From positions 186,001 through 250,000 of the forward strand of contig SADC01000052.1 of NCBI GenBank assembly GCA_004194705.1: a stretch of 64,000 bases of DNA, in the 5' to 3' direction. Origin of the DNA: Ditylenchus dipsaci. Taxonomy: Eukaryota > Nematoda > Chromadorea > Rhabditida > Anguinidae. Position 1 is the first letter of the stretch, and each line of letters opens with the position of its first letter. Made by a program: the position numbers and the translations under genes. Positions 1 to 12,500 of this stretch are shown here, piece by piece. The notes beneath the pieces were generated by a model. It had not been told where the DNA came from, did no database searches, and was given only the letters and a program-made list of their open reading frames with translations.

Positions 1-652
1 TCATGTCTAAGGTGAGTGCGTGCGCGCATCTCTAACTCTCAAGCCCCTGCGCCCCCTTCGGGGGCGCAGGGTGCTTGGGTGCTTGGAGTTGAGATGCGCA
101 CACCCACATACCTTAGACACAAATCACTCGAAAGTGACTCTGGATGCATGAAAAAACATGCATACCAGAGTTATTTATGCGGTAGGCCCCAGTATTTAAA
201 ACTATGTTCAACATCTTTGATTTTTCGGCCGAAAAGGGTCTCCCCCATTTTCCAGCCTGAGGCTACGAGCCAGAGGCTCAGCCATCCAAAGTTAAACAAC
301 AACCATCAGGATCCACCCGGCTGACCGGTCTAATCATTTCGAGTGCTTATCCTTTTACGTGCACCACAAGTGGCTGGGTTTGAAAGTGACTCCAACGCTC
401 AGAGAATTAATACTCTTTGGTACTTATAGGCACTATAAAGTGGCCCTGTTTTGTCCCTTCCCCTCCCAATACAGCCCTTGAACCCTATTTTAATTGCTTT
501 CTGGTCCTTTTATGGCAAATTATTGCTTAAAAATGTGTTTTGACCACTCCTAAAATCTTGATTTGGGGGGGGTATAACCGAGTAGCTCCTAGGATTGGGG
601 GGATTCCGAGTAGCACTTTGGGGGGGGGGGTATAACCGAGTAGCGCCAAAGA
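1..652. mobile_element. Foldback element with poly-C/G ends, left part cut by the window
   Basis: The right arm of a roughly 0.9-1 kb inverted-repeat element is present. It holds a GC-rich hairpin (arms around 8-37 and 91-120, loop near 60), then the block ACTCGAAAGTGACTCTGG, then G-runs followed by TATAACCGAGTAGCGCC near 630-648. The same order recurs at 35345-36248 and 47332-48345, so this is a copy of that family. It has no coding capacity; the short ORF across the hairpin is not a gene. Superfamily unknown. Confidence 0.7.
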
Positions 653-654
653 TA

Positions 655-1140
655 TTATCGTAGTTGCGAAAAATCACCTCAATGTTTGGATTTAACTGAT
701 GGATAAAATTGCGCATGACAGGATTACGGAATAGGTTGATCGGAATCGACAGAACGGACAGGACCTCTGCATAAGCACTTCTGATCTTGCGATACCTTAT
801 AACAGCTGGAAAATAACAACCACGTGTAGAACCTTGTGACTGACTTCTTCTTTTCCGGATCAACAGCAGCTAAGATTTTCTTCGGTGTCTGCATCTTGTC
901 CCTGTGAGCATTCTGCCAGTGCCTGTCGAGAACATTTTTGTATGCGGGAGTTAATGGAGTTAACACAGTGCCTTGCTTCTAAAGATATTTACCGTTGAAC
1001 ACTCCTTGCATTTTTTCAGCTTGTTGCCATGAATATCCTTTCCTCGGCGTAGTTGTCCCAAATTGTACTTCGCAAGCGCTTTCGTGAATTTGGCTGTATT
1101 TCTTGAATAGAAGACGGGCTTTCTTCGATAAAACTAACAC
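655..1140 (-). pseudogene. Possible hAT/BED-type transposase remnant
   Basis: On the minus strand two overlapping frames give peptide-like text without repeats. One contains NPVMRNFIHQLNP, which resembles the conserved N-terminal segment of hAT-type transposases (aromatic residue, F, then LNP). Upstream a Lys/Cys-rich stretch (KKCKECS) could be a worn BED finger. The frame changes near 840 and there is no clear start. It lies 3' of the visible eIF3e exons, possibly in the next eIF3e intron. The assignment rests on one short motif; an unrelated relic is equally possible. Confidence 0.3.
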
Positions 1141-1262
1141 TAACATCTGAAACTAACCTAACACTAACATGTTAGTGTAGGGTTAGTTTAAAAATCGATG
1201 TTAGTGTTAGTGTTAAGTTAGTTTAAGTGTTAGCCTAACGTTAGGTTAGTGTTAGGAGTTAG
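1138..1262. repeat. TAACACTAACA simple palindromic repeat
   Basis: The motif AACTAACACTAACA and its reverse complement GTTAGTGTTAG alternate, making a low-complexity palindrome. It could be the end of a MITE. I see no coding content in it. Confidence 0.6.
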
Positions 1263-1670
1263 TGTTAGTTATGAAAACACTGTTCATGATAGGGTTATCA
1301 TTTTTAAAATTTTTAAACATTTTGTATCTTTGACTAAAAGAAGAAAATTGTTACGAAGATCCGAACTCGAAGTATGTGAACTAGCCATAAATATTCTAAT
1401 AAAGGCTATGGGTCTATTTTTCAACTGTCCGACAATCGGGAAAATTTGGGACGATCTCGACATTTTGGGCGAACTCCGACATCTCAGCAGAATCGATAGA
1501 GCTCGTTGGAGTTAAGAAAATGCACTAAACAGCTTTGCGAAAAAATATCGAGAGGGCGAGAAAGTCGAGAGGGGGAGGGGCTCTATTAGAACATTTACGG
1601 TAAATAAAAAACTCTGAGTTTGGATGTGGTGGTTTATTATGATTTGCCGTCCGCTCTTAAATCAACTTAC

Positions 1671-2952
1671 AAAGGATCGGAGTCAATGTAGGCCTTCAAC
1701 TTTGTCAAGTCATCCTTTGCATGAGTCCACTCCTGGTTCAAATCTCTGAAGCCAGCTTGCCATAGAGAGCATTCAGGTAGTTGGGATCATGTTGCGGGAC
1801 CACATTGCGGTAATAGAACAGACAGATGGAAGCTGCTTGATAGTTTCCACACTCGTATTGGAACTTGGCATATTTGAATAAGTATTCCAACATCTCAAGT
1901 TTGAACTGAAAGTATTATGATTATGTTCTGAATTTATTCTGAAAGTATCCGATAAACCGACATTTTTTCGGATTTCGGTTTGGTCTAGTTAACAGAAATT
2001 TTCGGTCGATAGACGGCCCCAATTCTGATGTTAACAAATAAAGGCCATTTCAAAAACACCAAAAGACATACACCATGGTTTTGCTCAATGAACTCGAGCA
2101 CTTTGCTGTTGCCTTCACGGTCTCTGGCCGACTCCATAATATCCTTGACTTCATCAAGTTCCAAAATCTTGACAACAGGGTCACACTTGGCTTTGAGTTG
2201 CTCACGTTCCTGAATAAAAAAACCTTGATTGGTTTATGGCTTTTTCACGTTGTTAGAGTTAGAGTTCGAGTTATAGTTCGGGTAAGAGGTGTTCATGTAC
2301 TCAAAAACCCGAACTCTACCTCTAACTCTAACTCGATGGTGTTCACGTACATCGAGTTAGAGTTCGAGGTCGAGCTTGAAAATTTTCATGTATATAGCTT
2401 AGATAGCTCACAGTCTCATCCCAAAGCCGTCTAAAGCCACTAAAGTTAGTTTTTGGGGATTTGCTACAAAGGAATCCAAGTTATATGCATCAACACCTTC
2501 AAATTTAACCTCGAATTCTAACTCTAACTCGAGGTACATGAACACCTCGAGTTAGAGGTAGAGTTCGAGTTAGAGTTAGGATCAGAGGTGTTCACGTAAC
2601 CGAAATCCAAACTCTAACTCTAACAACGTGAACAAGCCATTACATAATGATCGGAAACGTATTGGCTTACCTCTAAAACCTCGTCACGTCTTTTGAGAAG
2701 TTCTTCAGGACATTGTCCTTCTGGGTACATCTCAATCACACTGTCAATCATATTGGTTTTAAGAAGAACACTGCGGTGAGTCTTGTAAAGTGACTCATCA
2801 TCATAAATCTGAAAATTACAGAGAAGCTATCTTTTAGCTGAAAATCTGTTGACAAATTTCACCTTTCTTGGCTGAATAAATTCCAGAAGAGGGATCACCA
2901 AGTGCAAATCAAAAAAAGGTGCAACACGCTGGGTCAAGTCGTATTCAGCCAT
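1671..2952 (-). CDS. eif3e: Eukaryotic translation initiation factor 3 subunit E, N-terminal exons (partial)
   Basis: Subunit of the eIF3 complex, which acts in the cytoplasm to load mRNA on the 40S ribosome; the N-terminal half is helical and precedes the PCI domain. Four exons are seen: 2863-2952 (starts [19 protein letters not shown]), 2671-2808, 2072-2209 and 1671-1905, each bounded by good GT and AG sites. The last contains [12 protein letters not shown], a hallmark of the family. About 200 of the usual ~445 residues are present; the PCI half must lie left of the window. In exon 4, after GKLASEI, the frame is lost by one base where GATTTG replaces an expected GATTTTG; the next frame continues the homology ([13 protein letters not shown]). 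I read this as a sequence error or recent lesion. The start ATG matches the conserved family N-terminus. Confidence 0.93.
2237..2639. mobile_element. Harbinger-like MITE, TGGCT ends, TTA target duplication
   Basis: The terminal inverted repeats begin TGGCTTTTTCACGTTGTT on the left and TGGCTTGTTCACGTTGTT on the right, followed by GAGTTAGAGTTCGAG-type subterminal repeats. It is flanked by TTA on both sides (2234-2236, 2640-2642). It lies in the eIF3e intron between exons 2 and 3. The TWA duplication suggests PIF/Harbinger mobilisation. A relative is at 51487-51881. Confidence 0.75.
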
Positions 2953-3503
2953 AGCTAAATATCAAATTTTAGAAGGACACTTTAGGGTAAACCGGCCTCA
3001 TAAGTAATTTTTTGGCAGAAAATAAAATTTTTGCTTGTTTTTTACTAGAATTGGTAGAGTAAGTTAACTGGCGTTGTCCTGACGTAAAACGGGTCTGCCC
3101 GAAAACTGGGTCTACCAAACCACGAAAATCCGTTTTTGTCAAAATCCATTTTTGTCAACTTTATTTTAAATTACCCTAATATGACAGTAAAATTTAAGCC
3201 AAATGCATACTCTAAACCGAAAATGCAGTAAAAGTCTAGTCAAAAAGAGCGCAACTAGCGCCAACATTTTACCAATTGTGTGTTTTGCTGCATTCCTTTT
3301 GAAAATGTAAAATAACTTTTTTTGAAAATAATATTTTCTTGATGCTTTTTCCATTGATACATTTCTTGTATACGCTTTTTACAATAACAAAATAACTATT
3401 GTGCATCTGGCATAGAATTGTTTTACAACTATTTACAATTGACATTTGCCTTCCGAAACCCATGTATCCTTATATACAACCAATTTTAGGCCATTTGCAA
3501 GCC
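2953..3503. promoter_or_regulatory. Shared divergent promoter interval of eIF3e and Sin3
   Basis: About 550 bp separate the eIF3e start (minus, 2952) from the first Sin3 ATG (plus, 3504). An AG acceptor at 3490 just before the Sin3 ATG implies an upstream 5' UTR exon, so Sin3 transcription starts further left inside this interval or nearer eIF3e. No repeat was recognised here, unlike most intergenic DNA in the window. No TATA box or initiator could be assigned with confidence. Confidence 0.5.
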
Positions 3504-6500
3504 ATGGACACCAATGGCACTTCAGGCCCACCCCTCAATCACAATCAAGCAGTTTCATCCTCTTCGTCAGCAGCACCCAATGGACAGCCTTTGCCTCCAA
3601 CGCTTCGCATGAACTCTTACAGAGGAGGTCCAGCCAGAATCTGCTAGCCAGCCACAACATCCAGCAATTGCATTCAGCCAATGGAGTGGCAGCAACTTAC
3701 ATGCACGTCAACGAAGCTCAGCCGACAAACTATGTGTCTGCTGAGTATTATTCACATTCTACGGCGCCTGTAGCTGGAGGTAGTAGTGGTGGAGCTCAGC
3801 AAACTATAGCCAACCACATCAATCACGCACGTCCTAGGGTCTGTTTACAATTATGGTCTTGCTAGAAATCAAATTGTGTTTTTGATGGATAAAGTTGTGC
3901 CAACCAGCAATTATGTTTTGTAGTAGAAGCCTGTGTTGACGCATATAATTTTAGAAACTACAGGTAGATGACGCCCTCTCATACCTGGAGCAAGTCCGAC
4001 AACAGTTTGCCGACAACCCTGATGTCTACAATCATTTTCTCGAGGTCATGAAGGAGTTCAAGTCACACACGTTAGTCGATTTTTCAGCATCACTTAATTT
4101 TTGAAGAAATTTTGGTAAAAAGACAGTTGATGTTGGTTTATTTTTATAGGTCTCTCACAATGAGCTGGTGTAAGTGCGGGTGCAGGTCGATGATATGTTC
4201 TCACAATGAGAGGTGCAGGTGGATATGTTCTCACATCAACCAACACCTGAACCTCGACCCGTAACTTCACCCGCGCCTGCACCCCGACATCACCCTCGGC
4301 TGGTTAAACCATTTTCATATTTCGCATCACAGTTCTGTAAAATAATTTCTCGGGTGAAATTCAATTGTAAAACGCATGTAAAAAAAGGATTAACATATTG
4401 TTTGATAAAAAATGGCTGATTTGAGCCCAGGGGGAGGTTTTTGGAGGTTGTATTTCATAGCAAAAAACTAAAAAAAATTCAGGACAAACCACCACAAATC
4501 ATTGTGGTGGTCATAGGACCATTCATAGCAATGGATATAAGCTATGTCAATATTAGGGTTTGGATAATCACCGATGATAATATTTTTGGAATATTCCGGA
4601 ACATTCACAAAACGCGGTGATATTCTTATTCGAAAAAATGGCACAACAAAAAAAAAGTTCAAAATCAAAACTTCATTGTCTTGCGAGGAATTCAAATTTT
4701 TTGTAGAATTATTGTTTTAATAACAAGGAACTTTCAGAAGTGTCTTTTTCAAAGAGTTCGTTAAAGCCTGTTTCACAATGCATCCTCAATCCTCAACCTT
4801 GGCTAAATGTTTTTTGCATTTTCATCGAAATAGCTTCGAGATTTTTTTGCAAGTTTGGTGTCATATTGAAGCTCAGATCCAGGGCTATTGTTTGACACCA
4901 AACTTGCCGAACGCAAAGATGAAAATCATATATAAAAGTGCGTTCATCCTCAACATGATCCTCAACAAAGTCCGCAAAAGGTTGAAAAAGTTTCTCATTG
5001 AAGATTGAGGATCATGTTGAGGATTATATTGAAGAATACTAACTTTTATCCACAATTTTTATTTTCCTCCGTTGCAAGTTTGGTGTCAAAAGATAGCCCT
5101 GGATCTCAGCTTCAATATGACACCAAAGCTGTCAATAAGAATCTAAGTTATCTTGCTAAACAAGGCTAAAAACACTTCGCCAAGGTTGAAGATTAGATTT
5201 GCATTGTGTGAGAGGCCTAAGAGATTTTTTGAAGATTATTGTAGAGCGCTCGAAATTGTATAGAAAAGTGCTGTCGCTTTTTCCAGATCATCTGAAAAAC
5301 TGTGGAGACAGAGCATCTCAAAGTTGCCGAAAATCCATGATAAAAAAATAAAAAAGGACATTTCGGCAAAAAAGGACGTTTTGACCATTTTTGAAGAAAA
5401 AAGTGCATTTCATGTAGTGCTTATTGCCATCTTGAAGCGAAAAAAAATTCTGACTAAAACTTCGAAACACACCCACATACCTTAGACACAAATCACTCGA
5501 AAGTGACTCTGGATGCATGAAAACATACAAGCATACCAGAGCTTTTTTATGCGGTAGGCGCCTAGTTAACAAAACCATGTTCAAAACCCCGTGCTACTAA
5601 AAAAATGCGGAAAAAATCAGCTTGGGGACCAAGACAAAAAAAGTTTTGAAAATTTTTTCACGAAAAATTTTTTTTGTGAAAACGATCTGAAAGTGCTTAT
5701 AAACACTTTTTGAGACTTTTAGGGAAAATTTTTTTTTCGAAAAAAATCAACAGGGGGACCAAGGCATCTTTTTTTCAGAGATGCGAATGCATATAGAGCC
5801 AGAAAATTTATATACAGTCGACTCTCCCAATAACGAACCGCCAAACAGTTCGTTCCCACCTTGGGTCCGACATTTTTTTTAGCCTGATTTTTTAATTTTT
5901 TTCCTAGTTCTGTTTTGACAGTCTGGTCCCAAATATCGTAAGGATTCCGATTTTACCGATCGTTTTTCAGAAATCCCTGTCCTTAAATCGATTTTTTGCT
6001 TTTTTAGAGGGAAAAATTTTGGATTTCTGAAAAACGATCGGTAAAATCGGAATCCTTACGATATTTGGGACCAGACTGTCAAAACAGAACTAGGAAAAAA
6101 AATCAAAAAATCAGGCTAAAAAAAGTGTCGGACCAAGGTGGGAACGAACTTTTTGTCGGTTCGTTATTGGGAGAGTCGACTGTATCACTGTTTTTATTTC
6201 GACTTTATTATTATTTTTTTATTTATTTTTTTATTTCTTTTTACAAACTTGTGGTCTTGAATCTCAGCTTTCTAACAAGGTGCCAAACTCTACTGAATCA
6301 TTTCCAAAAAGTGAAAACTAATCAGTTGTAAAAAGTTACACCTAATTTCTTCAAAATCTCTAAATCTTCTTTTATTTTTCAATTCATTAATTTTCACTTT
6401 CTGTAAATGATTCAGCAGACTTTGATAGGTTGTAGAAAGCTGAAATTCAGAGCCACAAGTTAATGCAAAAAAAAGTATAATTAAAGTCCAGATTGAAATC

Positions 6501-9500
6501 ATGATGTAATTTTTTTTAATGAAATTTATACTTGTCATGTTGCACTTCAGTCGAACCCGTGTTTTATTTAAAAGTTTCATGAAATACAAACCAAGAATGT
6601 CTAAACAGACATATACCGTATTTCCTGTGATAAGGCGGCACCCTCTAATAAGGCGGCACCCCCAACTTCGAGGGTCTATATATCGAAGCAGAGTGAATAT
6701 TTTGGTTATCTGTTTGATGCGTTTTCTTAACTCCCACGAGCTCTACCGATTCTAATTTTTAGATTTTGGTTGAGCACCCAAAAATCTCGAGATTGAATTT
6801 GAATTTTTCGGATTTTCAGGGGTTTGAAAAATAAGGCGGCATGCCGCCTTATTACAGGAAATACGGTAAACGACCTAGGATGACAATAATTCAAAAAAAG
6901 TGGAAAAATTGAAAGAATAACAATTAAACATAAAAAATAACAATAAAAAGAAAATGGTCAAATTGACCGCCAACCCTTCCCTACAGAATCAATAATAAGT
7001 ATTTAATTTTTTCTAATAATAAGTATCAATTTGCAAAAAAATATTGTCTTTTTAGGATTGATACCCAAGGAGTCATTCGACGAGTCAGCCGATTATTTAG
7101 CGGAAATCCAAATCTGATCACTGGCTTTAACACTTTTCTACCGCCCGGCTATGAGGTGCGTGTATCTGGAGCTGGTATTCTCATCATTGAACCCAATGGA
7201 ATCAACACAACTGTGGATAGTGGTCAGTCAGTTGCTAGTCTTTTCATGTAAACCTATTTTTCAAATTCAGTTAGTGGTGAGCCTATTCGAGTCACTAGCC
7301 AATCCACCACTGGTCCACCACCCCAGAGACAGAAGCTACAGCTGTGGTCCAACCTGCTCCAATCAAGTCAGAGCCAGTTAATCAAGCATATCCACTAGCA
7401 GGTGGTGCCACAGAAGAGACTGAGCAGCCATTCACTGCAACCACCTTCTCCACCACTAACAATCTGCTGTGCTCAGAGCCCATGCAGTTTACCCAAGACT
7501 TGAAGCAATTCACCGACTTCTCCAACAGAATATGACTCAAGCAGATGTGAATGCTGAAGCAGGTGGAGTGACTCAACAACCAATACATTTTGACCAAGCT
7601 GTTGGGTATTTGAACAAAATAAAAGTGGGAGTCGTTGAAATTTTTTGAGTTAAACAACTAAGATTGTGGATTTCAGGAGCGATTCTCACAGAGACCTGAA
7701 ATATACAGAGAGTGAGTTATTTTTTGTAGCTGAATTATTAGGAATTACTTAACTCTTATCTGACCAAGTTTTTTTCGATATTTTTTGCACTGCATTTTTG
7801 CACCTAAAAAAATTAAAAATGCAGCCCCTTGTCCAGTCGATTTCCGAATTTTGGGCTTCAACACTTGGAGATTTCCAACTTTACTTAAGATGCCGGGCGA
7901 CATTCGTGTAAAATACTTAAAAAAACGAGAAAATAACACATTGCTAGTTACGGAAATCAACAAGGCAAGGGACTAATTGCTAGTTATCGAACCTGAGATG
8001 GAGGAATGTGGTCGATCACCAGTCATTTTGGTCATTTTTTACAATAATTGTTTCAGGTTTTTGAACATATTAGGCAATTACCAAAGGATCACCAACGAGC
8101 CAGAAGTGAAATTAATTTAAAGATTAACAAAATATATTTAAAGCATAAAAGTTTTCAGGCAGACCGCTCTCAAATGAACGAACAGAGGTTTATCGAGCAG
8201 TGTCCCAGCTATTTCGGGACGAGGAAGATCTGATGCTCGATTTAAGTCCTTTCTGCCAGATGCCGGGCTAGAATCTTCGGACAAATCCCAACAACACCAA
8301 AGTCACTCGACACCTCCAACTGATAAAACTGCTATATCAGACATCAACACTAATAAAACCTCTTCTGGATTGCCAGTCAAGAAAAGTTCAAATGCTGGCC
8401 AAGCTGCTGGGGTGGCACTAATGCTCCTCATCCAAAGGTTTTCTGTCCAAATTTGGTTTTGAATTAGTTTAGACTAAATTATCGCTGTTTTAGAAACCCA
8501 AACTGGTAACCAAAGTGGGTTATGACATGAGTGTGCCTGAATGTCTAGAAGATATTCCGCTCAAAGATTTTGTTTTCTTTGAAAAGTAAGTTGTTTGTTT
8601 CAAAAATGTCTGGGGCTAATAGTTTTGTAAGTTTAAATACTCAAAAGATAACCGTTGATCAATATGTTTTTCGAAATTTTTTTACAAAGGCTCAACAAGG
8701 GAAAGGCTGTGTGTGATTTCACGCTCATCACGATGGCTGAAAAAAAATTCGGAAAAGGACGTCTTCGAACGGGTAAAACAGCCTCTAAAACAGCCAATTT
8801 TTGAACGCCTTGTGAATCTGAAGTTGTATGAGGAACTTCTTCAACTTTTTTCACTTTTTAGCAAATCCTCAATCCTAAAACCGGGTTCGTGCTCAGCTTA
8901 GTCGATTTAGTTTTAAAAATGCCTTTAAAATTTGTAAATCACTGTCTTCCTCTTGTATTCCCCTCAAGACAATAAACATTTGATTTTCAAAAAAACCCGC
9001 ACCATCTGAATGTGTATTGTTTTGAGCAGGGATTTAAATTTGATAGTGACTTATAAATTTTAAAAGCAGTTTTAAAAGTAAATCGACTACGCTGAGCACG
9101 AATATGGTGTCAGAATAAAGGAGTTTGCTAGGATTTGCTAGAGAGTTAAGAGAGTTGAAGAAGTTCGTGATACAACTTCAGAAGCTGTTTTAACCGTTCA
9201 AAGCCGTCCTGTTTGCATTTTTTTAACCATCGTGCTGAGCGTAAACTTATGCACAAAATGCACAGTTTGTTACACATCCTTTTCCGTGTTAAAAAAGTTA
9301 CTATCGAAGTTTTAAATGAGTTAAAAAATCCACATCTTGAATTTCGGAAGAACAGAAGTTTTTTTGAAAGATACTGCCAAACTGAAAATACTGATGATTC
9401 TGTGACGGCCTGTTTCACAAAAAAATACAGAAACTAAACAGTCTTACCAAAATTTTTGCTTTTATCGTAAAAAAAATCCCCACGCCACATTTCAGATTCA

Positions 9501-12500
9501 CAAAGCGTTGAAAAATGAATCAGTGGTCAAAACTTCTTTCGTTGCCTGCTGCTCTACAACAAAAGCTTGGTTTCTCGAGTGGAACTTGTGGACATGATCA
9601 ACCCTTTTCTAGCGTATCTTTTATCCTTTTTTATAAATAGATTACATGTATCTAACAATAATTTAGTGAATTTCCTGACCTGCTTAAACAATTTCACGAG
9701 ATTTTGGGTATGAGCACAATGATGCGTTCTCCCAACAAATTGGACAAAGTGGAGAATCGACTAACCAATGAATTGGCTTCCCAAATAGGTAATTTTTAAT
9801 TGATTATTTTACAACAAAAATGTTATTGTTTGTGAGTTCAGACTACACCACTTGCAAGAGACTAGGTGTCAGCTACAGATCTTTGCCTGACTCTTACGAG
9901 AGAACAGCTTGTTCTGGTCGCACCAAATTGTGCAATGCTGTCCTTAATGACACTTGGGTTAATTGGTTTAGCTATCTAGAGCATTTTAAACGCCCAAAGA
10001 TTACAGGTATCATTTCCCTCATGGTCGTCGGAGGACACCTCATCAGTCTCTTCTAAAAAGTCCCAGTTTGAAGACTTTATGTATAGGACAGAGGATGAGA
10101 GGTTTGAGGTTGGTTGGATTTATTAATTATCGAACATGCAAAATCTAGGCTTAAGAAAATTTCGACGCGTAGACAACCCTAGAAGAGAACAAACAAATAG
10201 CTTAGATTTGGATATTTCGGGTATTGGGTCAACTTTAAGTAAAACTATTTGTATAAGGCATTTGGGTAAACACGATTCTTTGCCTTGGTCCCCCAAGCTG
10301 ATTCTTTCCAAATTTTTTCCTTTAAAATAGCAGAGGGTTTTGAACATAGTTTTGTTAACTGGGGCCTACCGCATAAAGAAACTCTGGTATGCATACATTA
10401 TTCATGCATTCAGAGTCCCTTTCGAGTGATTTGTGTTTAAGGTATGTGGGCGTGCACATCTCGACTCGAAGCCACCTGCGCTCCCGAAGGGGCGCAAAGG
10501 GGCTTGAGAGCTAGAGATGCGCGCACACACTTACCTTAGACATGATTCCGAGAAGTACTCTTGATCATAAAATGCATATAGAGGCTGTTTTTGCCAAGGT
10601 GGGATACCTTTAAATACGGTCATTTAATATTACTCTAAAAAATCCAAAACATGGTGTTCTACCGTAGTATTCTATCATGTTTTTAAAAAATCCTCTCAAG
10701 CGTGGTACTCTGCTCTGTTTTGGTCAATGGCTTACTTGGCGAAACGAGCCTCAATATGCATTTTATGATCAAGAGTACTTCTCGGAATCATGTCTGAGGT
10801 AAGTGCGTGCGCGCATCTCTAACAAACCAAGCCCCCCGCGCACCCTTCGAGAGCGCAGGTTGCTTGGGTTGAGATGCGCACACCCACATACCTTAAACGC
10901 AAATCACTCGAAAGGGACTCTGAATGCATAAATAATGTATGCATACTAGAGTTTCTTTAAGCGGGCCCCAGTTAACAAAGCTATGCTCAAAACCCGCTGA
11001 TATTTTAGAGGAAAAAATTTGGAAAGAATCAGCTTGGGGACCAAGGCAAAAAAAATTTCATAAAATTTTTTCACAAAACTTTTTTGTCTAAAAATGCTTT
11101 CAAAGTGTAAACGAATGGCTCATTTAAAACGTTGTCGTTGTCATCGTCGTTGGAAAAAACGTTTTATAAAGGCGCTTTTACGCCAACGACCACGCCAACG
11201 ACAACCTATTTATAAAAAATCCAACGACAACGACAGTACCAACGATAACGAAAATTTTCTTTCAAATTAGTCAAATTTTGCATTAATAGTCAATATTTTG
11301 AGGATTGACTATATTCTGCACACGTTTTCCTCGAAATCTCGACTGAAAATGCGAAATCTGTCCGATTTAGAATGAAAAATTTCGTTGGATTTTTATAAAT
11401 AAGTTGTCATCGTCGTTGACGAAAAAAAGGTTTTATAAAAAATATTCCAACGACGATGACGGCAACGTTTATAAATGAGCCATAACACTTTTAAGCGTTT
11501 TGGGAAAAAAATTTTATGGCTCATTTATGAACGTTGTCGTCATCGTTGGCGTTGTCGTTGGAAAAAATGTTTTATAAATTCGTTTTTAGGCCAACGACAA
11601 CGCTAACGACAACGAAATTTTTTCTTTCAAGTTGGAGAAGTTTTGCATTTTCAGTCAAGGTTTCGAGGTGAAACGTGTGGAAATCCTGTGCTACTTCAGA
11701 ATTTTGGCTTAAAATGCAATGTTTGCTCAGTTTGAAAGAAAAAAATATCGTTGTCGTTGTCATCGTCGTTGTCGTTGGCGTTGTCATCGGATTTTTATAA
11801 ATAAGTCTGTTGTCGTCGTCGTTGGCGTGAAAATGCTTTTATAACAAAAAATATTCCAGCGACAACGCCAACGACAACGTTTATAAATAAGCCATTACAA
11901 AAAATCAACAGGGGACCAAGCATCTTTTTTTCAGAAATGCGAATGCATATAGAGTCGTCTTCTCTGTCACACTGCGGCGAAAACATCATCGTAAAGAATG
12001 GAATGTCAAAAAAAAGTCCATATAGTATTTGGACTCGCCTAAGTCACACTCTTTTAACTTCAAAAGCCCATATATGTTTTGTTGCTTTGTTCTTTTCAGC
12101 CCAGTTTACTTTCTGCAATGCGCCTACGTCTCCTCTTTCAAATGAGTGTAAACATTCCATATAAATTTTGGCCCGATCTCAAAATCTCGCGCATTATATG
12201 AAAAGGATTAGGAAAATTTGTTAGATAAAAATTTCATGACTTTTATAAAAAATTTACAATGCCCGTGCATTTCGAAAATTTATGGCAGCAAATTTTCTCC
12301 AACCGTCCCACGTGTTCAATCTGATATTGATGGCCTTATTTATACTGCTTTTAACAGTCGGAGGCCGAGCGGCGGTCAATAACACGTTGGATTCAGAATT
12401 TCACGTAGATTATTTTTAAAAATATATGTACGAGTGTTTGGACGGGTCAAGTTATCCAAATTACGGTGTGAAATGAACGACTATTTAAAAGAAAATGAGT

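Noticed and set aside
8..170. Spliced-leader RNA gene
   Set aside because: Donor-like TCTAAG|GTAAGTG is present, but the unit is symmetric, lacks a visible Sm site and is embedded in a foldback element; kept only as a finding.
1249..1515. Plus-strand ORF of 88 codons
   Set aside because: Begins in the TAACACTAACA repeat and has no homology I recognise; probably in eIF3e intronic DNA.
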